From positions 62,001-126,000 of the forward strand of contig JAOPZS010000084.1 in NCBI GenBank assembly GCA_025963965.1: a stretch of DNA of 64,000 nucleotides. The letters are read 5' to 3'. Under the pieces are notes generated by a model, which saw only the letters and a list, made by a program, of their open reading frames with translations, made no database searches and had not been told where the DNA came from. A program made the translations under genes and the position numbers. Positions 8,041 through 15,100 of this stretch are shown here, one piece after another (position 1 is the first letter of the stretch; each line of letters starts with the position of its first letter). Origin of the DNA: Solirubrobacterales bacterium (lineage in GTDB: Bacteria; Actinomycetota; Thermoleophilia; Solirubrobacterales; Solirubrobacteraceae).

Positions 8041-8297
8041 TGCGAGATGAATGCAACCATGATCAGGGTGAGGTCGACGTGTGGGCGGAGTCGCTCGTCG
8101 TCCTCGCGGTCGTCGGCGTCAAGAACGGCCGGACCCGGGACCGCCTGTACCGGTCGCTGCGGGACATCGACCCGGCGCGGATAGACGCCGCGACGCGAAG
8201 GCTCGAGGCCGCCGGGGTCGTGCAACTCCGTGGACGGAGGGTGACCCAGTCGACGGCGCTGGAGCGCCTGGACCGGCTCGACATGATCAGCATCTAG
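8041..8297 (+). CDS. Small winged-helix DNA-binding protein
   Basis: The 85-residue protein starts at ATG 8041 after a GGAAGACG-containing leader. Its layout is that of a single winged helix. A first helix (SLVVLAVVGVKNGRT) is followed by a helix-turn-helix-like stretch (RDRLYRSLRDIDPARIDAATRRLEAAGVV). The wing is QLRGRRVTQSTALERL. The arrangement resembles PadR/MarR-like mini regulators. It sits directly upstream of the ardC leader, so it may control antirestriction or transfer genes; that is inference from position. Confidence 0.55.
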
Positions 8298-8319
8298 ACA
8301 GAAACAGAACGGGCGGAAC

Positions 8320-8387
8320 GGGTGCGGGCCGGCAGTCCCGAGTGTCGCGCCCTACGGGCGCGGGACGGGCCGGACCGGCCCGCACCC
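8320..8387 (+). promoter_or_regulatory. Structured leader upstream of ardC
   Basis: A perfect 13-base stem, GGGTGCGGGCCGG (8320-8332) with CCGGCCCGCACCC (8375-8387), closes an inner hairpin CGCGCCC/GGGCGCG (8346-8352, 8356-8362) with loop TAC. GTCCCG (8335-8340) can also pair with CGGGAC (8361-8366). From about 8341 to the start codon the sequence aligns with the parB leader. The shared parts include TCGC-CCCT-ACGGG, a GGNCGGNCCGGC block, CCCGCACCCGGCG and CCACC before the ribosome binding site AAGGGAG. Confidence 0.6.
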
Positions 8388-8417
8388 GGCGGGCCACCGA
8401 TCGCAAGGGAGTCGCCA

Positions 8418-9281
8418 ATGCCCCGCCGAGAATCCACCGATGCTGACCGTGAGCGGCGCAGGACCGCAGACCGCGAACGACTCCAGCGAGCCGTTACCCA
8501 GCTCAGCGACAGTGAGGGCTGGAAGCGATGGGTCCGGGTCCGCTCACGCAACGGCCTGGCCCGCTACTCGCTGCACAACCAGCTGCTGATCGCGCGTCAA
8601 CGACCCGACGCGAGCTACGTCGCCGGGTACCGGGCGTTCCTGGCGCTCGACAGGTGCGTCCGCACAGGGGAGAAGGCGATCAGGATCCTCGCACCCGTCA
8701 CCCCACGGACCGTCAAGCCGACCGACAGTCCCGCTCAGCCGGAGGCCGAAGGTGAACGGCGCCGAACCATCTTCACAAGCGTCTGCGTGTTCGATGTCGC
8801 ACAGACGGAGCCGCTGCCCGGCAGCAAGCCCGTGCCGCTCGAGCCTCCCGCCAGCCCTGTGACCGGGGACACCCACCGAAAGCTCCTTCCTCCGCTCGAG
8901 CTCCTCGCGAACGAGCTCGGCTACTCGATCAGCTACCGCAAGCTCGATGGGACCGCCGACGGCTGGTGCGACAACGCGCACCGGCTGATCGCAGTCGACG
9001 GCGAACTGCCCGCGAACGCGCACGTCCGCGTGCTCGTCCACGAGATCGCACACGCCCTCGGCGTCAGCTACGAGCAGTACGGGCGCGCCGACGCCGAGGT
9101 GATCGTCGACACCGCCACCTACATCGTCTGCTCAAGCAGCGGCCTGGACGTGTCCGGCTCGAGCGTCCCCTACATCACCGGGTGGGGCGAGACCTCCGCA
9201 GGCGAGACGATCGAGCGGTTCGCCGCCGTGATCGACACGATCGCCAGACGAATCGAAGCAGCCCTCACGTCGACGGGTTAG
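8418..9281 (+). CDS. ArdC-like antirestriction protein
   Basis: ATG at 8418 follows AAGGGAG. The 287-residue product has the two-part ArdC layout. The N-terminal ssDNA-binding-like domain includes the family's SLHNQLLIARQ, VAGYRAFLALDR and GEKAIRILAPV stretches. A C-terminal zincin-like domain has the metal motif HEIAH near residue 209 (VRVLVHEIAHALG) and downstream acidic residues (EVIVDTATYIV). ArdC proteins of conjugative plasmids shield incoming DNA from restriction. The ssb, parB and relaxase genes nearby fit such a role. It ends four bases into the oppositely oriented recombinase gene, a convergent overlap. Confidence 0.8.
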   Translation: MPRRESTDADRERRRTADRERLQRAVTQLSDSEGWKRWVRVRSRNGLARYSLHNQLLIARQRPDASYVAGYRAFLALDRCVRTGEKAIRILAPVTPRTVKPTDSPAQPEAEGERRRTIFTSVCVFDVAQTEPLPGSKPVPLEPPASPVTGDTHRKLLPPLELLANELGYSISYRKLDGTADGWCDNAHRLIAVDGELPANAHVRVLVHEIAHALGVSYEQYGRADAEVIVDTATYIVCSSSGLDVSGSSVPYITGWGETSAGETIERFAAVIDTIARRIEAALTSTG

Positions 9282-11251
9282 CCAACGCCGACGGCTGCCG
9301 CGACACCCGTCGTCCAGCCGCCGAAGTGCTTTTCCACGGTCCACGTGCACGGACGGCCGGGCGCGGCCCGCGCCCACTCATCCCACCGCGGCGCCCGGCC
9401 ATGCTCCCGGACCCAGACGCGGATCGCCTCAAGGATCTCCTGATCGCTCCACGCCCAGTTCCGTGGCGGCTCGTTGGGCCGGTGGCGCTCCAGCCCGGCG
9501 CGGCGCAGCGCGCCACGCCAGCTCGTGAAGTGCCGGTACACCGTCTTGTTGGTCGGCCACACCCCATGCCCGTTCACCCAGTCCTGCGACGTGGGGGCAC
9601 GGTCGTGTATCAGCGCCCAGGCCTGCATCGCACCGAGGATTTCAACGTCGTCCCAGGCCGCGCACCGGAACCGCGAGCGGCCCACCAGGCACGCGACCCG
9701 GGCCCAGTCCAGGCGATCGAAAACGACGCTCGCCCGGCGGGCCGTCGCGGCACTGTCGAGCGGGAAGCGTCGTAGCACCGCGATCGTCACCTCCGTCGCG
9801 GTGACATCGACGGTCATCTCGGTGAACCAGCGGGCCAGCAGACCATTCAGCTCAGAGGCGGCGGTGCGCGTCTGCTCGCTCTGCCCACGGAGCGCTTCGC
9901 TCGCCCACGCATCGAAACGGGGCACCGCCTCCAGCTGGCGCAGCAGCTGCTGCCCGGCGCTCTGCTCATAAGCGGTGCGAACCTCACGCTGACGCGACAG
10001 CAGGCCCTGTAGAGCGTCATGGAAAGCGGTCTCATCCCGGCTGGCCGCCTCCCGCAGCCGCTCGCGCTCCCACGAGAGGTCGAGAACCGGCTCGGCGGTG
10101 TCCGGCACACCGTCCTGCTCGGTGGCTGTGAGCAGGGTGCGCAGGCTCCCGATCAACATCGCCTCGAGCTGATCGGCCACGATCACCGGCAGGCCGCACC
10201 GGTCCGCGTGCCGGTCCTTCTCATGGCTCGCGCACGCATACCGGCGGCTCGCACCACCCGCAACACGGCGCTTCGTCGTCTGGCAGTGAATCGGCCGGCC
10301 GCAGCGCCCGCAGCGCAGCAACCCGGCCAGCAGGTAAGCCTCCAGCCGCCGCGAAGCTATCCCCTTCGCAGGCATCCGGGCGTCGAGCATCACGGCGATC
10401 CGCTGGTGCTGGCGCTCGCTCACATACGCCGGCCAGCTGTCGCGGGCGACGATCCGCCCGCTGAACGGGACGAGACCCGCATAGCGCGGGTTGCGGAGCA
10501 CGTGCAGCACGCTTCCGCTCGTCCACTTCGCCACCACCGTGTCCCTGCGGCCCGGTTTCGTCACCCAGCCATGTCGGTTCAACGAAACTGCGATCTGGCC
10601 CGTCGTCCGGCCACGCAGCGCCAGCCGGAAGATCGCCTCAATCACATTCCGGCGTCCGGGATCGATCACCATCCGCTTCGTGACCCGCCCCCGATCGTCG
10701 ATATCCGCGCCCAGCTTGTAGCCATCCGGGAGGTAGCCGATGAACTCGCCGCGTTCCGCGGCCCGGCGGCGCCCGGCGGCCATCGCCAGGCCCCGCCGCC
10801 GCGAGTCCTCATGGTTACGCTGCCCCGTCACCACTGCGTAGAGCAGGTCGCGGAACGTGTCGGGATCCTGCACGCAACGAACGTCAACGCCGCGCTTCAA
10901 CGCCCACAGCCCGATCTCCACCGCGTGCCGAGCACGCACCCCGTCACCACGCGCCAAGCGATCGGAATGCTGCACCCAAAGCTCGGCTCTCCCATTCTCA
11001 AACGCGAGCTCCTCCGCATGACGCATCGCCTCAACCAGACCGGGCCCCCGGTTGCCGCGATACGCCGAGAACCGCTCATCGGAGTACTCGCCCACAAGCT
11101 CCCGGTCGGAATCGACGCCCACCAGCTCCCGGCATTCCTGCAGCTGATCGGGGATCGACCCACGCCGATCCTCGCTGCTCTTCGCCGCATAGATCACGCA
11201 TGAAACGCGCACCTCATTCCGCGCCGGGCAGGCCGCCCGGCGATCACTCAT
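9278..11251 (-). CDS. Large serine recombinase with C-terminal HNH-type repeats
   Basis: ATG at 11251 overlaps the end of the upstream gene by eight bases; an upstream in-frame extension is spurious. The 657-residue protein has a resolvase domain (VIYAAKSSEDRRGSIPDQL supplies the nucleophilic serine; WVQHSDRLARGDG is the conserved second box). A recombinase domain carries a YLPDGYKLG stretch. A zinc ribbon follows (LLRCGRCGRPIHC and RCGLP). After a coiled region the C-terminus holds two copies of a roughly 50-residue repeat (HDRAPTSQDWVNGHG and EHGRAPRWDEWARAAP) like the HNH-associated repeat. This is a second, independent recombinase besides the tRNA-linked tyrosine integrase, so it may mark a nested insertion. 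Confidence 0.85.
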   Translation of the reverse strand: MSDRRAACPARNEVRVSCVIYAAKSSEDRRGSIPDQLQECRELVGVDSDRELVGEYSDERFSAYRGNRGPGLVEAMRHAEELAFENGRAELWVQHSDRLARGDGVRARHAVEIGLWALKRGVDVRCVQDPDTFRDLLYAVVTGQRNHEDSRRRGLAMAAGRRRAAERGEFIGYLPDGYKLGADIDDRGRVTKRMVIDPGRRNVIEAIFRLALRGRTTGQIAVSLNRHGWVTKPGRRDTVVAKWTSGSVLHVLRNPRYAGLVPFSGRIVARDSWPAYVSERQHQRIAVMLDARMPAKGIASRRLEAYLLAGLLRCGRCGRPIHCQTTKRRVAGGASRRYACASHEKDRHADRCGLPVIVADQLEAMLIGSLRTLLTATEQDGVPDTAEPVLDLSWERERLREAASRDETAFHDALQGLLSRQREVRTAYEQSAGQQLLRQLEAVPRFDAWASEALRGQSEQTRTAASELNGLLARWFTEMTVDVTATEVTIAVLRRFPLDSAATARRASVVFDRLDWARVACLVGRSRFRCAAWDDVEILGAMQAWALIHDRAPTSQDWVNGHGVWPTNKTVYRHFTSWRGALRRAGLERHRPNEPPRNWAWSDQEILEAIRVWVREHGRAPRWDEWARAAPGRPCTWTVEKHFGGWTTGVAAAVGVG

Positions 11252-12284
11252 CGTCCCGTGCCGGCGCGCGCGCGAGGTCCTCGATCGAGTCCCGCAGCCG
11301 GCTCGCAAGCCCGTTGAATCGTTCAAGGGCGTCGACCACGAGCTCAGGGTCCGGAGCCTCCCCGCGCAACTGTTGCCGCGCTCGCTGCGCTCGGTCATTG
11401 ACCTCGTAGAAGAGTTCCTCGATATCGAAATACCAAGCCGCGCCGATAGCCGCATCCCAGGAGCGGTAGAACGCTTTCGTGGCAGCGTCTAGATACTCGA
11501 GGGTTTCTGCGGTCAGCCGGTCGGGTGGCGTAGTGCCGATCCGTGCGCGCCACTCCTCGACCAGCTGTTCGAACGCGAACGTCCGTGTGCTGTACGCAGT
11601 CTCAAGCGCTTCGATATCGGCAGGATCGAAGTAGTGGTCCACCTCTCGCGGGTCTATCCCGCGATCCAGATCGCGCTCGACCATTCGGCGGGCGCCCTCG
11701 GCAACCAGACCGGCCGCGACATGCGCGAGCAGGAGGGGCACGCCGAGTGTTGCTGCCAGCGGCGCGGCGGCAATACCCGTGACCGCGATCACGCTCACGA
11801 GGACGAGCAGCTTGCCGGCGGTGCGGACTCCGGACCGGAGCTGTCTCCTGAGCTCCCGCCGCGACACGGGACGCCCCTCGCCCAGTTCGACGAGCCTTTT
11901 GCACAGAGCGCGCAGCCGCTCGCGCGTCGCATCAATGTCCGCGCCTGGCCCGTCCGTCAGAACTTCTGAAAGCGCGATCTGGAGGGCGTTTGCCTGAGAC
12001 TCAGCGGCGGGCGGCGGCACATACCCCGCTTCGTTCAGGAGCCTTGCCCAGTCGAGCCGAAGAACCCCATCGAGCTGGTGCGACTGCTCGGCGGTCAGCT
12101 GCGCTGTCCGAAAGGCCCCGGTCTCGCGGTGAATCCTCGCCCAGAGATCGTTGTCGTCTGCGGTGGCACAGAGAGCTCGGCCGAGATCGAGTGCGGCGTC
12201 GCGAAGCTGACGCATCTCGCTTCCGCGCTGAAGTGCGGCGAGCGCGCGATCTCTCGACTCCTGCAGGATGCCCCCATCCGGCAT
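11244..12284 (-). CDS. Membrane-segment protein, co-transcribed with the recombinase
   Basis: 346 residues starting at ATG 12284. The N-terminal 150 residues are charged helix. Residues about 155-200 form a hydrophobic hairpin (LLVLVSVIAVTGIAAAPLAA, then TLGVPLLLAHVAAGLVAEG) predicted to insert in the membrane. The C-terminal 150 residues are again charged helix. Its stop overlaps the ATG of the serine recombinase gene (ATGAGTGA), so the two are translated together. No known domain was recognised. Possible roles are a membrane-acting effector or an accessory of the recombinase; both are inference. Confidence 0.65.
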   Translation of the reverse strand: MPDGGILQESRDRALAALQRGSEMRQLRDAALDLGRALCATADDNDLWARIHRETGAFRTAQLTAEQSHQLDGVLRLDWARLLNEAGYVPPPAAESQANALQIALSEVLTDGPGADIDATRERLRALCKRLVELGEGRPVSRRELRRQLRSGVRTAGKLLVLVSVIAVTGIAAAPLAATLGVPLLLAHVAAGLVAEGARRMVERDLDRGIDPREVDHYFDPADIEALETAYSTRTFAFEQLVEEWRARIGTTPPDRLTAETLEYLDAATKAFYRSWDAAIGAAWYFDIEELFYEVNDRAQRARQQLRGEAPDPELVVDALERFNGLASRLRDSIEDLARAPARDDE

Positions 12285-12582
12285 GCGAGCATGCTCCCGG
12301 AATCATCCCGACAAATCAACCCGATTTAGTTGTGGTTGGCTGCAGGAGGGGGCGGGGGGAGGGCCCTGGGCGCAAGGATCGGCTCTAGGATCAGCGTTTC
12401 GGCCGTCGGGCGTTGCGCACCTAGTAGACGCCGAGATGCGGGTTCGGGCGGGACCGCTCACGAAACCGCCCATGCAACGAGGCGTGGGCGCCCTTACATC
12501 CACAGAAGCTCCTGCCCCGCGCAAGCTGTGGTTCGAGCTTGAGGCTGATCAAGCTGTCGGGATGCCGTTGTAGAACCGTCCC
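12285..12582. promoter_or_regulatory. Divergent promoter region with a shared 26-base motif
   Basis: This 298-base gap separates the leftward membrane-protein gene from the rightward HEPN gene. It contains a 26-base motif at 12447-12472 that recurs with 22 of 26 identities at 14868-14893, upstream of the SIR2-NACHT gene. A TAGAAC hexamer lies six bases before the ATG at 12583, which would make that mRNA leaderless. The stretch 12300-12340 is unusually AT-rich for the window and may hold the minus-strand promoter. Confidence 0.4.
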
Positions 12583-14766
12583 ATGCCGAAGGTGAACCAG
12601 CGCGAGATGAACTGGGCGCTTGGGAAGCTGCTTCGAGCGCCTGATGACGTCGCGGAGCTTCGGCAGTTTCGGCCTGTCTCAGATCAGGAAGCCGAGCAGC
12701 TTCAGAGCAGCGCCCGAGTGGTTCGAGAGCTCGGGTCCCTCCGTGGCTTCCAAAGCCTGCTCCACGCTGTCGAGCGCTGGCTGGGCTCAGTTGAGCGAGC
12801 CCGTGACCGGCTGGCCGCTGGCAATACGGTCCCAAGCGCGGTCCGCATCTCCGCAGCACTCGACCTGGTTGCCATGAAACGCGCCAGCGCGGGGTGCGTG
12901 CGACAGGTCATCACGACCACGGAGTCGCTAGCGGCCGAAGGCCACGCCGACGCGACGCACACTCAAGCAGTCGACGATGCCCTCCGGTTCCTTCAGACCC
13001 GGCAGGCCTACTTGATCATCTCGGGACTGTCACAGGCGCCCTCGGATGCGGCGATCGAGTTCTCTCTGGTCGACACGGCAGTCCAGCTTTACGGTGTAAC
13101 CGCGTTCAGCGCCAACGCGCTGGGCTACCTGTTGGTGGCGGAGGTAGGTCAGTTCACGGGTATCACCCTCGCGGCGTTGGCCGCCGCCATCGCCGAGCCA
13201 GCCAGCCAGCTTGCAGCGCTGCTCGAGGAGGTGCCTGATGACGTGATCCCGGATCTCGTGCGAGTCGACGGTACCAGCAGCCCGCCTGGTCTGACACTCA
13301 CATCGCTGCCGATCGCCCAGGCCGTGGCGCTTCGCCGGTTCAGCCAACGTCTTCAGACGCTGCCGCCTGACCAGTTCGCGGAGGCTGCGTTCGAGGTCAT
13401 CAATGCGGGCGTCCAACAGCAGGTCGCGATTGGCTCGGTTGACGTCAGTACGGCCTCCGCGAACGCGCGCGCGAGCACTGCGGTCAACGACATGCCGCAC
13501 CTAAACATCACTGTCGACGTCGATCTTGTCGGTTCCGCCCCGATCGACTACTGGAGTGCAACGACTTTCAACATCATCGGCGAGGGCACCGGTCAGCAAC
13601 TGTTCGCAGGGGCTGTGCAGCGAGCATCAGGAGGCGAACCTCTGGCGCTCGAGTGCGAAGGGGCAATAGAGCTCGCCGAACACAACCGGGGCAGCCTCGT
13701 CGCCGCCGGCGTCGACTCTGCAGAGTTGGTGGCGACGATCATGCGGCAGATCGGGCTACCCGAGGACACGATCTCATTCAGCGCACCCGAGCAATCCGCA
13801 CGACATCACGAGCGGTTCGACGTGCTCGTCCCTGTCCGTGGCCTCGCCGTCAGCGACCCAGTGACAATCGGCCGCATCACGATGGTGCCCGTGAGCGACG
13901 GCATACTGCCGCTCGATGCTCTCGACCTGACGCCAGAGCACGTTCGATCCCTCGAGGATGAGTACCGGAATGCGACCGCGTACGCGGTCGCGAGCGTCGA
14001 CGCCGACGCGCTCGATACCGCGGAGGACCAGGGGTACGCGGTGATCGAGACGACGATGGCGTGGCTGGTCGCGCGACAACGCTATGGCTTCCTACGACTC
14101 CCCGACGGCTCGACCCAGACATTCGAGCGGGAGCGAGCCCTGCAGAGCGCCCGCTATGGGGCCGTCGTCCTTGTGCGCGGCAAGAACACGCGCCGCCAAT
14201 GGCTACGTTGGATCAAGGATGCCGGTCGACCGACAGCTAGCAAGCTGACCACCGAATCTGACATCTTGTACCCAGCGCTGCCCGATGATCTGGCCTTGGC
14301 GGACGAGCGGGCGCTCCGGGCGCTGATGCGGGCTGTCAACGAGCCCGGTCTACAGCAGCAGGTTCAAGCACTCTCGGAGGCCCTTGAGGCGTACGTCGCC
14401 GGGGTGGAGCTGCCCGAGTTGTTCTCAAAGCAGCAGCGCGAAGAGCTCCGTGAGCTAGCCCCTGGGTGGCTGAACTCCGAGCAGCAACACAAGTTCGAGA
14501 CGGCGATCAACACCCTCAACGCGCCCCCGTTCGGTGCGCGGCTCTCGGAGCGGCTCGATCGCGATGGTGTGCCGCTGACCGACGTGGAGCGGAGGCTCCT
14601 GTTCGGCACGCTGCGAGCTGCGCGCAACGACGTTGCACACGGACGAGCAGTCAGGAAGCCACCCACGCGAGATGAGGTTCTGCGAGGCATTAGCGTCGTG
14701 TCGCGGGCGCTGCTATTTAGCATCACGGTTAAGAGCCAAAGCTGCGGCGGACCCGCCACAGGCTGA
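12583..14766 (+). CDS. Large protein with C-terminal HEPN-like motif, candidate defence protein
   Basis: 727 residues from ATG 12583. The first 300 residues are helical (for example LRGFQSLLHAVERWLGSVERA). The middle 300 are mixed alpha/beta with strands such as FDVLVPVRGLAVSD. The last 130 residues are helical and contain RAARNDVAHGR around residues 680-688, the Rx4-6H motif of HEPN ribonuclease domains, in the arrangement seen in ApeA-like HEPN proteins. HEPN proteins in mobile elements usually cleave RNA to abort phage infection. The gene stands beside a SIR2-NACHT gene in the same direction and shares an upstream motif with it. No other domain was recognised; the HEPN call rests on the motif and helical context. 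Confidence 0.6.
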   Translation: MPKVNQREMNWALGKLLRAPDDVAELRQFRPVSDQEAEQLQSSARVVRELGSLRGFQSLLHAVERWLGSVERARDRLAAGNTVPSAVRISAALDLVAMKRASAGCVRQVITTTESLAAEGHADATHTQAVDDALRFLQTRQAYLIISGLSQAPSDAAIEFSLVDTAVQLYGVTAFSANALGYLLVAEVGQFTGITLAALAAAIAEPASQLAALLEEVPDDVIPDLVRVDGTSSPPGLTLTSLPIAQAVALRRFSQRLQTLPPDQFAEAAFEVINAGVQQQVAIGSVDVSTASANARASTAVNDMPHLNITVDVDLVGSAPIDYWSATTFNIIGEGTGQQLFAGAVQRASGGEPLALECEGAIELAEHNRGSLVAAGVDSAELVATIMRQIGLPEDTISFSAPEQSARHHERFDVLVPVRGLAVSDPVTIGRITMVPVSDGILPLDALDLTPEHVRSLEDEYRNATAYAVASVDADALDTAEDQGYAVIETTMAWLVARQRYGFLRLPDGSTQTFERERALQSARYGAVVLVRGKNTRRQWLRWIKDAGRPTASKLTTESDILYPALPDDLALADERALRALMRAVNEPGLQQQVQALSEALEAYVAGVELPELFSKQQREELRELAPGWLNSEQQHKFETAINTLNAPPFGARLSERLDRDGVPLTDVERRLLFGTLRAARNDVAHGRAVRKPPTRDEVLRGISVVSRALLFSITVKSQSCGGPATG

Positions 14767-15100
14767 CCGCTGTCCGGCCCTTGAGGCCAGCTTCGATCGC
14801 GGCGCATCAGGGGATTTCGGGAGGTGCGGGCGCGGGTACGCTCCGAGGTCGCGGCGGGCGTGTATCAGGCGCGACCGCTTACGAAACTGACCACGCCAGA
14901 GAGCGGTCAGAGTGGGTTCAGTGCTCCGCGCTTGTGGCGGCGTGCGCCCGAGGTCTTGCGTCCTAACCGGCAATGCGCAAGTCAGGAGCGTACCTACCCC
15001 CGACGCAGCCCTGACCCCCTCCCCCGAGGGCGTCGCATCAGCCCGGCCAGTCTCCGCCGCCACTCCGTCCGTTCCCTCGGCCGCTAGCTTCTCAGGCACC
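14767..15100 (+). promoter_or_regulatory. Promoter region of the SIR2-NACHT gene
   Basis: No gene is supported here. The second copy of the 26-base motif lies at 14868-14893, and GACCGCT within it (14872-14878) can pair with an AGCGGTC near 14903-14909. A TAGCTT hexamer at 15085-15090 is placed 10 bases before a TTG at 15101. That matches the layout of several leaderless genes in this window, such as the HIT, nnr and glycosyltransferase genes. Confidence 0.45.

Noticed and set aside
11252-11455. N-terminal extension of the serine recombinase
   Set aside because: It lies inside the upstream gene and lacks homology; the ATG at 11251 with the ATGAGTGA overlap is a better start.
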